A stretch of 64,000 nucleotides of DNA from Cyprinodon diabolis (Eukaryota > Chordata > Actinopteri > Cyprinodontiformes > Cyprinodontidae). The stretch spans positions 35,659-99,658 of the forward strand of contig JARPUW010000314.1 of NCBI GenBank assembly GCA_030533445.1. Direction: 5' to 3'. Positions 19,795-32,413 of the stretch are shown in pieces; positions within the stretch are counted from its first letter, which is position 1, and each line of letters begins with the position of its first letter. The translations under genes were made by a program, and so were the position numbers. The notes beneath the pieces were generated by a model. That model saw only the letters and a program-made list of their open reading frames with translations. It ran no database searches and had not been told where the DNA came from.

Positions 19795-22700
19795 GTGGGT
19801 CCAGAGATTTCAGTCTACAAACTGACCAAAAATGGTGACTCTAGCTATAAATATGTGGCCGTGAGGGCGAGTTTAAAATGTTTTTTTGTGTTTAAAAAAC
19901 GCCTGCCTCACACTCTAGCTTTTCAGTTGCTCCACTCTAGCAGGCTGGATTTTGCTAAAAATTTGTGGCGCTTGAGGTCTGATTATACAAAAACCGTAGC
20001 AGTTATCAACATACCGTCTTCAGTTTTAAATAGACGAAGGATTTATCTACAAACTGAGCTTCAAACTGTTTTTCTAGGTGAATGTATGCCGACACAGTGA
20101 AGTGCTGTTTTTTATGCTTTTTTTTTCCTCTCCCCATTCATTTCCTATGGGATTTTTTTGCGACGTTTTCGCTAATAATTCGCAAACCTTCGGACTAATG
20201 AGAAAGTTTTATACAAGCACACATCACCCCATTGGTCCCGACGCGTGTGCCAACTTTGGGCCCGATCCGCCAAACCGTGCGGGACTAGTTACGCGCCGAA
20301 GTTTTGGGTATACGGGAGAATTATAATAACTAGAAAATTTCTAAAGAAATTTTGAGGGGGGCCACCTACTGCCCGTCTGGGGAACAGGGCCAATACGGCC
20401 CTGGCAAGTGATGTCGGGGCTCCCCAGACCAACTGCTTACGCCTTTGAGGGCTGCTGAGGGAAGGAAAGAGGGCTAGGTCATGGGCAAAGAGAGCTGTGT
20501 GCCACTTGTGCTGAAATCTGGGAAATAGACGTGCACAGCGTATGATGCAAAAGGGTAATATGGGTTGTCCATATTGAACCGCAGTGGGTAAAGCTCAGTT
20601 GGTGGGCTCCGCCCGCCTGCTAGGAGCCCTTGCAGCGATGAAAAAAATCACCAATGGCGGGCTCTGCCCGCCTGCTAAGAGCCATTGCAGTGATGAAATC
20701 ACCAATGGCGGGCTCCGCCCGCCTTCTAAGAGCCATTGCAGTGATGAAATCACCAATGGCGGGCTCCGCCCGCCTTCTAAGAGCCATTGCAGTGATGAAA
20801 TTACAAATGGCAATGAGCAATATGCCAGAATGTATGAGTGTGTATAAGGAAGAGGCTTTTATTCTGTAGAGTCCCTGGAGTCTTATTTTGAAAGTCTATC
20901 ATGGAAGTGCATCTAAAGATGGGTCATGCCCAGCAGTTATATAGAATCAATTTCCAAATGTTAAATCACTGGTTTTCCATGTTATTAGGTGAATAGTTGC
21001 TGTATTACAGAGTAAATGGGAGACTTTTATTGTGAAATTTGCTCTGGGTGTGTTTTGAAAAGGTCACTAGAGTCTAATAAAAACAACCTGGAAGAGTTTG
21101 GGTCATAATGTTGAGCCATTTGCATCAATTAATGCATTAGTATAATCTAGAGGCTTTTATTTTGTAGGGTCGCTGGAGTCTTATTTTGAAAGTCCAACAG
21201 AGTTGTGTTTATAGAAAATGTTCAGACCCGTCAATGATAGTTGATTACTTTCCAATCGTTAAATCACTCTTTTTCCATGTTATTAGGACAGTAGATGAAG
21301 CGGAAATGGGAGGCTTTTATTTTGAAATTTGCTATAGGGTGTGTTTTAAACAGTCTCCTAGAGTCTATTCTCTAAAACGGGGTTGAGTTTGGGTCATAAT
21401 ATTGAGCCATATAGGGCAATAAATATATGTAAAAAATATAGAGGCTTTTATTTTGTAGGGTCCCTGGAGTCTTATTTTGAAAGTCTATCAGTGCTGAGTG
21501 GCAAGGGAAGTGTCATGGACAGCAGTCATATAGTATCCATTTCCCAATGTTAAATCAGTCCTTTCACCCTCCATTAGATTAATATGTGCTGTTTAAAACA
21601 GCAGAGGTAAAATCTGTTTGAAGCTTGGTAACCTTGACAACGCTTAACGAGCCTCTCACTGACACAGACAACAGCTGCACTCACTATTGGTTTCTTCTTC
21701 CCAGGCTTTTTTGTATGGGAAGAACGGCAACGAAAACAAACGACTACTGATCAAAAACCGTATGAGTTATTCAAAAAACATTTTGACCATGAGCATCAGC
21801 AATCCTTCGACTCCAAGTATACCAACTTTGGTGTATGTGTGTCATTCAGAACAATATTTATGACGACTTGAAAACACATAGTCTGATTCGTTTCTCTCCC
21901 ATCTTCAGCTCAAAAAGAATGGAGAAAGGCTGAAACTCATCGACTTTAGGTTGGTCTGGAGGGTTTTTAAGGAAAAGTATTAATCCTACCGTAATTCCGA
22001 AGACATTGTGTGAGTCCAGAGGTTTCAGTCTACAAACTGACCAAAAATGGTGACTGTAGCTCCAAATATGTGGCCGTGAGGGCGAGAATAAGATGTTTGA
22101 TCTTAAAAAAATGGCCGCCTCACACTAAGATTTCAGCAGCTGCACTCTAGCAGGCTGCTGCAGAAGCTAACTGTCAGCTAGCTTCCAGGTGCTTACCCTC
22201 CGAAAAAACGACTGCTGAGCAAAAACCGTAAAAGATATCTGAAAAATTCTTTCAGTGAAAGCAACATCTATCCTTTGTCTCAGACTGGGGTAACCTTCAT
22301 GTCTGTAGGTCTTTCACAACCCAAAACGAAGCACAAACAAAATGGTTGGCCCACCTGCTCCTCCCTTTGTTTGAACTGCAGGACCTCACTCTCACTCACC
22401 TTTTAGCTGCTAAAGCACCCCTCCGAACAAACGACTGCTGAGTAAAAACCGTAAAAGGTGTCTGAAAAATTCTTTTTATCTAAGCGACAGCTATATCTTG
22501 TCTTCAATTGGAGTAACTTTCATGGCTGTAGGTCATCTACAAACTGAATGGGAAGAGAAAGAAAAAGAAAAAACGTTTCATCACACCTAAGCTTCTAATT
22601 GAGCTAGCTGCAGCAGGTCACTGTCACTCAGCTTTCAGGTGCTTAAAATGTCCTCCGAACAAACGACTGCTGAGCAAAAACCGTATGAGTTATTCAAAAA

Positions 22701-24216
22701 ATTTTTTCACCGTGAGCGTCAGTCATCCTTCGACTCCAACTATGCCAACTTTGGTGTATGTGTGTCATTCAGAAAAATATTTATGACAAGTTTAAAACAC
22801 ATAGTCGGATTCGTTTTTCTCCCCTCTTCTGCTCCAAAACCAATGAAAAACGGCTCTGATTTTCATCGACTTTAGGTCGGTCTGGAGGGTTTTTAAGGAA
22901 AAGTATTAATCCTACCGTAATTCCGAAGATATTGTGTGGGTCCAGAGATTTCAGTCTACAAACTGACCAAAAATGGTGACTCTAGCTATAAATATGTGGC
23001 CGTGAGGGCGAGTTTAAAATGTTTTTTTGTGTTTAAAAAACGCCTGCCTCACACTCTAGCTTTTCAGTTGCTCCACTCTAGCAGGCTGGATTTTGCTAAA
23101 ACTTTGTGGCGCTTGAGGTCTGATTATACAAAAACCGTAGCAGTTATCAACATACCGTCTTCAGTTTTAAATAGACGAAGGATTTATCTACAAACTGAGC
23201 TTCAAACTGTTTTTCTAGGTGAATGTATGGCGACACAGTGAAGTGCTGTTTTTTATGCTTTTTTTTCCCTCTCCCCATTCATTTCCTATGGGATTTTTTT
23301 GCGACGTTTTCGCTAATAATTCGCAAACCTTCGGACTAATGAGAAAGTTTTATACAAGCACACATCACCCCATTGGTCCCGACGCGTGTGCCAACTTTGG
23401 GCCCGATCCGCCAAACCGTGCGGGACTAGTTACGCGCCGAAGTTTTGGGTATACGGGAGAATTATAATAACTAGAAAATTTCTAAAGAAATTTTGAGGGG
23501 GGCCACCTACTGCCCGTCTGGGGAACCGGGCCAATACGGCCCTGGCAAGTGACGTCGGGGCTCCCCAGACCAACTGCTTACGCCTTTGAGGGCTGCTGAG
23601 GGAAGGAAAGAGGGCAAGTTCATGGGCAAAGAGAGCTGTGTGCCACTTGTGCTGAAATCTGGGAAATAGACGTGCACAGCGTATGATGCACAAGGGTAAT
23701 ATGGGTTGTCCATATTGAAACACAGTGGGTAAAGCCCAGTTGGCGGGCTTCGCCCGCCTGCTAGGAGCCATCTCAGTGAAGAAAAAAATCACCAATGGCG
23801 GGCTCTGCCCGCCTTCTAAGAGCCATTGCAGTGATGAAATCACCAATGGCGGGCTCCGCCCGCCTGCTAAGAGCCATTGCAGTGATGTAATCACCTTTGG
23901 CGGGCTCCGCCCGCCTGTTACCATTGGCGGGCTCCGCCCGCCTTCTAAGAGCCATTGCAGTGATGAAATCACCAATGGCAATGAGCAATATGCCAGAATG
24001 TATGAGTGTGTATAAGGAAGAGGCTTTTATTCTGTAGAGTCCTTGTAGTCTTATTTTGAAAGTCTATCATGAATGTGCATCAAAAGATGGGTCACGCCCA
24101 GCAGTGATATAGAATCCATTTCCAAATGTTAAATCACTGGTTTTCCATGTTATTAGGTGAATAGTTGCTGTATTACAGAGTAAATGGGAGACTTTTATTG
24201 TGAAATTTGCTCTGGG
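17907..24216. repeat. Higher-order dimer, copy 1 (6310 bp)
   Basis: Spans the end of U6, all of V-type U7 and the first part of A-type U8. Every marker I compared recurs 6310 bp downstream: 18508, 18881, 19555, 19959, 21281, 21778, 22200 and 22786. The left limit is a one-base G indel (CTCTGGGTGTG here, CTCTGGGGTGTG in copy 2). I compared variant sites by eye, not every base. Confidence 0.88.
19795..22935. repeat. Macrosatellite unit U7 (3141 bp, V type, 4 hairpins)
   Basis: V-type unit, no boxes, hairpins at 20601-20789. Marker variants shared only with U9: AAAATTTGTGG near 19959, TATTAGGACAGTAG near 21281, CATTTTGACCATG near 21778 and CCGAAAAAACGAC near 22200. Confidence 0.95.
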
Positions 24217-26104
24217 GTGTGTTTTGAAAAGGTCACTAGAGTCTAATAAAAACAACCTGGAAGAGTTTGGGTCATAATGTTGAGCCATTTGCATCAATTA
24301 ATGCATTAGTATAATCTAGAGGCTTTTATTTTGTAGGGTCCCTGGAGTCTTATTTTGAAAGTCCAACAGAGTTGTGTTTATAGAAAATGTTCAGACCCGT
24401 CAATGATAGTTGATTACTTTCCAATCGTTAAATCACTCTTTTTCCATGTTATTAGGGCAGTAGATGAAGCGGAAATGGGAGGCTTTTATTTTGAAATTTG
24501 CTATAGGGTGTGTTTTAAACAGTCTCCTAGAGTCTATTCTCTAAAACGGGGTTGAGTTTGGGTCATAATGTTGAGCCATATAGGGCAATAAATATATGTA
24601 AAAAATATAGAGGCTTTTATTTTGTAGGGTCCCTGGAGTCTTATTTTGAAAGTCTATCAGTGCTGAGTGGCAAGGGAAGTGTCATGGACAGCAGTCATAT
24701 AGTATCCATTTCCCAATGTTAAATCAGTCCTTTCACCCTCCATTAGATTAATATGTGCTGTTTAAAACAGCAGAGGTAAAATCTGTTTGAAGCTTGGTAA
24801 CCTTGACAACGCTTAAGGAGCCTCTCACTGACACAGACAACAGCTGCACTCACTATTGGTTTCTTCTTCCCAGGCTTTTTTGTATGGGAAGAACGGCACC
24901 GAACAAACGACTACTGATCAAAAACCGTATGAGTTATTCAAAAAACATTTTCACCATGAGCATCAGCAATCCTTCGACTCCAACTATACCAACTTTGGTG
25001 TATGTGTGTCATTCAGAAAAATATTTATGACGAGTTGAAAACACATAGTCTGATTCGTTTCTCTCCCATCTTCAGCTCAAAAAGAATAGAGAAAGGCTGA
25101 AACTCTCATCGACTTTAGGTTGGTCTGGAGGGTTTTTAAGGAAAAGTATTAATCCTACCGTAATTCCGAAGACATTGTGTGAGTCCAGAGGTTTCGGTCT
25201 ACAAACTGACCAAAAATGGTGACTGTAGGTCCAAATATGTGGCCGTGAGGGCGAGAATAAGATGTTTGATCTTAAAAAAATGGCCGCCTCACACTAAGAT
25301 TTCAGCAGCTGCACTCTAGCAGGCTGCTGCAGAAGCTAACTGTCAGCTAGCTTCCAGGTGCTTACCCTCCGAACAAACGACTGCTGAGCAAAAACCGTAA
25401 AAGGTATCTGAAAAATTCTTTCAGTGAAAGCAACATCTATCCTTTGTCTCAGACTGGGGTAACCTTCATGTCTGTAGGTCTTTCACAACCCAAAACGAAG
25501 CACAAACAAAATGGTTGGCCCACCTGCTCCTCCCTTTGTTTGAACTGCAGGACCTCACTCTCACTCACCTTTTAGCTGCTAAAGCACCCCTCCGAACAAA
25601 CGACTGCTGAGTAAAAACCGTAAAAGGTATCTGAAAAATTCTTTTTATCTAAGCGACAGCTATATCTTGTCTTCAATTGGAGTAACTTTCATGGCTGTAG
25701 GTCATCTACAAACTGAATGGGAAGAGAAAGAAAAAGAAAAAACGTTTCATCACACCTAAGCTTCTAATTGAGCTAGCTGCAGCAGGTCACTGTCACTCAG
25801 CTTTCAGGTGCTTAAAATGTCCTCCGAACAAACGACTGCTGAGCAAAAACCGTATGAGTTATTCAAAAAAAATTTTCACCGTGAGCGTCAGTCATCCTTC
25901 GACTCCAACTATGCCAACTTTGGTGTATGTGTGTCATTCAGAAAAATATTTATGACGAGTTTAAAACACATAGTCTGATTCGTTTTTCTCCCCTCTTCTG
26001 CTCCAAAACCAATGAAAAACTGCTCTGATTTTCATCGACTTTAGGTCGGTCTGGAGGGTTTTTAAGGAAAAGTATTAATCCTACCGTAATTCCGAAGATA
26101 TTGT
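22936..26104. repeat. Macrosatellite unit U8 (3169 bp, A type, 0 boxes, 5 hairpins)
   Basis: Boxless A unit with hairpins at 23742-23957. It carries GTATGGCGACAC near 23226, where most units have GTATGCCGACAC. It looks identical to U10 over its first ~1.9 kb, and to U6 from 24217 on. Confidence 0.95.
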
Positions 26105-29100
26105 GTGGGTCCAGAGATTTCAGTCTACAAACTGACCAAAAATGGTGACTCTAGCTATAAATATGTGGCCGTGAGGGCGAGTTTAAAATGTTTTTTTGTG
26201 TTTAAAAAACGCCTGCCTCACACTCTAGCTTTTCAGTTGCTCCACTCTAGCAGGCTGGATTTTGCTAAAAATTTGTGGCGCTTGAGGTCTGATTATACAA
26301 AAACCGTAGCAGTTATCAACATACCGTCTTCAGTTTTAAATAGACGAAGGATTTATCTACAAACTGAGCTTCAAACTGTTTTTCTAGGTGAATGTATGCC
26401 GACACAGTGAAGTGCTGTTTTTTATGCTTTTTTTTTCCTCTCCCCATTCATTTCCTATGGGATTTTTTTGCGACGTTTTCGCTAATAATTCGCAAACCTT
26501 CGGACTAATGAGAAAGTTTTATACAAGCACACATCACCCCATTGGTCCCGACGCGTGTGCCAACTTTGGGCCCGATCCGCCAAACCGTGCGGGACTAGTT
26601 ACGCGCCGAAGTTTTGGGTATACGGGAGAATTATAATAACTAGAAAATTTCTAAAGAAATTTTGAGGGGGGCCACCTACTGCCCGTCTGGGGAACAGGGC
26701 CAATACGGCCCTGGCAAGTGATGTCGGGGCTCCCCAGACCAACTGCTTACGCCTTTGAGGGCTGCTGAGGGAAGGAAAGAGGGCTAGGTCATGGGCAAAG
26801 AGAGCTGTGTGCCACTTGTGCTGAAATCTGGGAAATAGACGTGCACAGCGTATGATGCAAAAGGGTAATATGGGTTGTCCATATTGAACCGCAGTGGGTA
26901 AAGCTCAGTTGGTGGGCTCCGCCCGCCTGCTAGGAGCCCTTGCAGCGATGAAAAAAATCACCAATGGCGGGCTCTGCCCGCCTGCTAAGAGCCATTGCAG
27001 TGATGAAATCACCAATGGCGGGCTCCGCCCGCCTTCTAAGAGCCATTGCAGTGATGAAATCACCAATGGCGGGCTCCGCCCGCCTTCTAAGAGCCATTGC
27101 AGTGATGAAATTACAAATGGCAATGAGCAATATGCCAGAATGTATGAGTGTGTATAAGGAAGAGGCTTTTATTCTGTAGAGTCCCTGGAGTCTTATTTTG
27201 AAAGTCTATCATGGAAGTGCATCTAAAGATGGGTCATGCCCAGCAGTTATATAGAATCAATTTCCAAATGTTAAATCACTGGTTTTCCATGTTATTAGGT
27301 GAATAGTTGCTGTATTACAGAGTAAATGGGAGACTTTTATTGTGAAATTTGCTCTGGGTGTGTTTTGAAAAGGTCACTAGAGTCTAATAAAAACAACCTG
27401 GAAGAGTTTGGGTCATAATGTTGAGCCATTTGCATCAATTAATGCATTAGTATAATCTAGAGGCTTTTATTTTGTAGGGTCGCTGGAGTCTTATTTTGAA
27501 AGTCCAACAGAGTTGTGTTTATAGAAAATGTTCAGACCCGTCAATGATAGTTGATTACTTTCCAATCGTTAAATCACTCTTTTTCCATGTTATTAGGACA
27601 GTAGATGAAGCGGAAATGGGAGGCTTTTATTTTGAAATTTGCTATAGGGTGTGTTTTAAACAGTCTCCTAGAGTCTATTCTCTAAAACGGGGTTGAGTTT
27701 GGGTCATAATATTGAGCCATATAGGGCAATAAATATATGTAAAAAATATAGAGGCTTTTATTTTGTAGGGTCCCTGGAGTCTTATTTTGAAAGTCTATCA
27801 GTGCTGAGTGGCAAGGGAAGTGTCATGGACAGCAGTCATATAGTATCCATTTCCCAATGTTAAATCAGTCCTTTCACCCTCCATTAGATTAATATGTGCT
27901 GTTTAAAACAGCAGAGGTAAAATCTGTTTGAAGCTTGGTAACCTTGACAACGCTTAACGAGCCTCTCACTGACACAGACAACAGCTGCACTCACTATTGG
28001 TTTCTTCTTCCCAGGCTTTTTTGTATGGGAAGAACGGCAACGAAAACAAACGACTACTGATCAAAAACCGTATGAGTTATTCAAAAAACATTTTGACCAT
28101 GAGCATCAGCAATCCTTCGACTCCAAGTATACCAACTTTGGTGTATGTGTGTCATTCAGAACAATATTTATGACGACTTGAAAACACATAGTCTGATTCG
28201 TTTCTCTCCCATCTTCAGCTCAAAAAGAATGGAGAAAGGCTGAAACTCATCGACTTTAGGTTGGTCTGGAGGGTTTTTAAGGAAAAGTATTAATCCTACC
28301 GTAATTCCGAAGACATTGTGTGAGTCCAGAGGTTTCAGTCTACAAACTGACCAAAAATGGTGACTGTAGCTCCAAATATGTGGCCGTGAGGGCGAGAATA
28401 AGATGTTTGATCTTAAAAAAATGGCCGCCTCACACTAAGATTTCAGCAGCTGCACTCTAGCAGGCTGCTGCAGAAGCTAACTGTCAGCTAGCTTCCAGGT
28501 GCTTACCCTCCGAAAAAACGACTGCTGAGCAAAAACCGTAAAAGATATCTGAAAAATTCTTTCAGTGAAAGCAACATCTATCCTTTGTCTCAGACTGGGG
28601 TAACCTTCATGTCTGTAGGTCTTTCACAACCCAAAACGAAGCACAAACAAAATGGTTGGCCCACCTGCTCCTCCCTTTGTTTGAACTGCAGGACCTCACT
28701 CTCACTCACCTTTTAGCTGCTAAAGCACCCCTCCGAACAAACGACTGCTGAGTAAAAACCGTAAAAGGTGTCTGAAAAATTCTTTTTATCTAAGCGACAG
28801 CTATATCTTGTCTTCAATTGGAGTAACTTTCATGGCTGTAGGTCATCTACAAACTGAATGGGAAGAGAAAGAAAAAGAAAAAACGTTTCATCACACCTAA
28901 GCTTCTAATTGAGCTAGCTGCAGCAGGTCACTGTCACTCAGCTTTCAGGTGCTTAAAATGTCCTCCGAACAAACGACTGCTGAGCAAAAACCGTATGAGT
29001 TATTCAAAAAATTTTTTCACCGTGAGCGTCAGTCATCCTTCGACTCCAACTATGCCAACTTTGGTGTATGTGTGTCATTCAGAAAAATATTTATGACAAG

Positions 29101-30526
29101 TTTAAAACACATAGTCGGATTCGTTTTTCTCCCCTCTTCTGCTCCAAAACCAATGAAAAACGGCTCTGATTTTCATCGACTTTAGGTCGGTCTGGAGGGT
29201 TTTTAAGGAAAAGTATTAATCCTACCGTAATTCCGAAGATATTGTGTGGGTCCAGAGATTTCAGTCTACAAACTGACCAAAAATGGTGACTCTAGCTATA
29301 AATATGTGGCCGTGAGGGCGAGTTTAAAATGTTTTTTTGTGTTTAAAAAACGCCTGCCTCACACTCTAGCTTTTCAGTTGCTCCACTCTAGCAGGCTGGA
29401 TTTTGCTAAAACTTTGTGGCGCTTGAGGTCTGATTATACAAAAACCGTAGCAGTTATCAACATACCGTCTTCAGTTTTAAATAGACGAAGGATTTATCTA
29501 CAAACTGAGCTTCAAACTGTTTTTCTAGGTGAATGTATGGCGACACAGTGAAGTGCTGTTTTTTATGCTTTTTTTTCCCTCTCCCCATTCATTTCCTATG
29601 GGATTTTTTTGCGACGTTTTCGCTAATAATTCGCAAACCTTCGGACTAATGAGAAAGTTTTATACAAGCACACATCACCCCATTGGTCCCGACGCGTGTG
29701 CCAACTTTGGGCCCGATCCGCCAAACCGTGCGGGACTAGTTACGCGCCGAAGTTTTGGGTATACGGGAGAATTATAATAACTAGAAAATTTCTAAAGAAA
29801 TTTTGAGGGGGGCCACCTACTGCCCGTCTGGGGAACCGGGCCAATACGGCCCTGGCAAGTGACGTCGGGGCTCCCCAGACCAACTGCTTACGCCTTTGAG
29901 GGCTGCTGAGGGAAGGAAAGAGGGCAAGTTCATGGGCAAAGAGAGCTGTGTGCCACTTGTGCTGAAATCTGGGAAATAGACGTGCACAGCGTATGATGCA
30001 CAAGGGTAATATGGGTTGTCCATATTGAAACACAGTGGGTAAAGCCCAGTTGGCGGGCTTCGCCCGCCTGCTAGGAGCCATCTCAGTGAAGAAAAAAATC
30101 ACCAATGGCGGGCTCTGCCCGCCTTCTAAGAGCCATTGCAGTGATGAAATCACCAATGGCGGGCTCCGCCCGCCTGCTAAGAGCCATTGCAGTGATGTAA
30201 TCACCTTTGGCGGGCTCCGCCCGCCTGTTACCATTGGCGGGCTCCGCCCGCCTTCTAAGAGCCATTGCAGTGATGAAATCACCAATGGCAATGAGCAATA
30301 TGCCAGAATGTATGAGTGTGTATAAGGAAGAGGCTTTTATTCTGTAGAGTCCTTGTAGTCTTATTTTGAAAGTCTATCATGAATGTGCATCAAAAGATGG
30401 GTCACGCCCAGCAGTGATATAGAATCCATTTCCAAATGTTAAATCACTGGTTTTCCATGTTATTAGGTGAATAGTTGCTGTATTACAGAGTAAATGGGAG
30501 ACTTTTATTGTGAAATTTGCTCTGGG
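24217..30526. repeat. Higher-order dimer, copy 2 (6310 bp)
   Basis: Direct tandem copy of 17907-24216. Identity continues about 600 bp further, to 31126, where a C replaces G in GCTTAA(G/C)GAG. The apparent absence of differences over more than 6 kb, while other units differ at many sites, implies a very recent duplication, conversion, or an assembly duplication. Confidence 0.88.
26105..29245. repeat. Macrosatellite unit U9 (3141 bp, V type, 4 hairpins)
   Basis: Near-perfect second copy of U7 (offset 6310), with the same four marker variants. Hairpins at 26911-27099. No boxes and no gene. Confidence 0.95.
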
Positions 30527-32413
30527 GTGTGTTTTGAAAAGGTCACTAGAGTCTAATAAAAACAACCTGGAAGAGTTTGGGTCATAATGTTGAGCCATTT
30601 GCATCAATTAATGCATTAGTATAATCTAGAGGCTTTTATTTTGTAGGGTCCCTGGAGTCTTATTTTGAAAGTCCAACAGAGTTGTGTTTATAGAAAATGT
30701 TCAGACCCGTCAATGATAGTTGATTACTTTCCAATCGTTAAATCACTCTTTTTCCATGTTATTAGGGCAGTAGATGAAGCGGAAATGGGAGGCTTTTATT
30801 TTGAAATTTGCTATAGGGTGTGTTTTAAACAGTCTCCTAGAGTCTATTCTCTAAAACGGGGTTGAGTTTGGGTCATAATGTTGAGCCATATAGGGCAATA
30901 AATATATGTAAAAAATATAGAGGCTTTTATTTTGTAGGGTCCCTGGAGTCTTATTTTGAAAGTCTATCAGTGCTGAGTGGCAAGGGAAGTGTCATGGACA
31001 GCAGTCATATAGTATCCATTTCCCAATGTTAAATCAGTCCTTTCACCCTCCATTAGATTAATATGTGCTGTTTAAAACAGCAGAGGTAAAATCTGTTTGA
31101 AGCTTGGTAACCTTGACAACGCTTAACGAGCCTCTCACTGACACAGACAACAGCTGCACTCACTATTGGTTTCTTCTTCCCAGGCTTTTTTGTATGGGAA
31201 GAACGGCACCGAACAAACGACTACTGATCAAAAACCGTATGAGTTATTCAAAAAACATTTTCACCATGAGCATCAGCAATCCTTCGACTCCAACTATACC
31301 AACTTTGGTGTATGTGTGTCATTCAGAAAAATATTTATGACGAGTTGAAAACACATAGTCTGATTCGTTTTTCTCCCATCTTCAGCTCAAAAAGAATGGA
31401 GAAAGGCTGAAACTCTCATCCACTTTAGGTTGGTCTGGAGGGTTTTTAAGGAAAAGTATTAATCCTACCGTAATTCCGAAGACATTGTGTGAGTCCAGAG
31501 GTTTCAGTCTACAAACTGACCAAAAATGGTGACTGTAGCTCCAAATATGTGGCCGTGAGGGCGAGAATAAGATGTTTGATCTTAAAAAATGGCCGCCTCA
31601 CACTAAGATTTCAGCAGCTGCACTCTAGCAGGCTGCTGCAGAAGCTAACTGTCAGCTAGCTTCCAGGTGCTTACCCTCCGAACAAACGACTGCTGAGCAA
31701 AAACCGTAAAAGATATCTGAAAAATTCTTTCAGTGAAAGCAACATCTATCCTTTGTCTCAGACTGGGGTAACCTTCATGTCTGTAGGTCTTTCACAACCC
31801 AAAACGAAGCACAAACAAAATGGTTGGCCCACCTGCTCCTCCCTTTGTTTGAACTGCAGGACCTCACTCTCACTCACCTTTTAGCTGCTAAAGCACCCAT
31901 CCGAACAAACGACTGCTGAGTAAAAACCGTAAAAGGTATCTGAAAAATTCTTTTTATCTAAGCGACAGCTATATCTTGTCTTCAATTGGAGTAACTTTCA
32001 TGGCTGTAGGTCATCTACAAACTGAATGGGAAGAGAAAGAAAAAGAAAAAACGTTTCATCACACCTAAGCTTCTAATTGAGCTAGCTGCAGCAGGTCACT
32101 GTCACTCAGCTTTCAGGTGCTTAAAATGTCCTCCGAACAAACGACTGCTGAGCAAAAACCGTATGAGTTATTCAAAAAATTTTTTCACCGTGAGCGTCAG
32201 TCATCCTTCGACTCCAACTATGCCAACTTTGGTGTATGTGTGTCATTCAGAAAAATATTTATGACGAGTTTAAAACACATAGTCGGATTCGTTTTTCTCC
32301 CCTCCTCTGCTCCAAAACCAATGAAAAACGGCTCTGATTTTCATCGACTTTAGGTCGGTCTGGAGGGTTTTTAAGGAAAAGTATTAATCCTACCGTAATT
32401 CCGAAGATATTGT
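29246..32413. repeat. Macrosatellite unit U10 (3168 bp, A type, 0 boxes, 5 hairpins)
   Basis: Second copy of U8 until about 31126, where AACGAG replaces AAGGAG and the identity ends. Hairpins at 30052-30267. The 3' third switches to a haplotype shared with the end of U14: CTCTCATCCACTTTAGG near 31414, one fewer A in the run near 31585, and AGCACCCATCCG near 31891. Confidence 0.95.
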
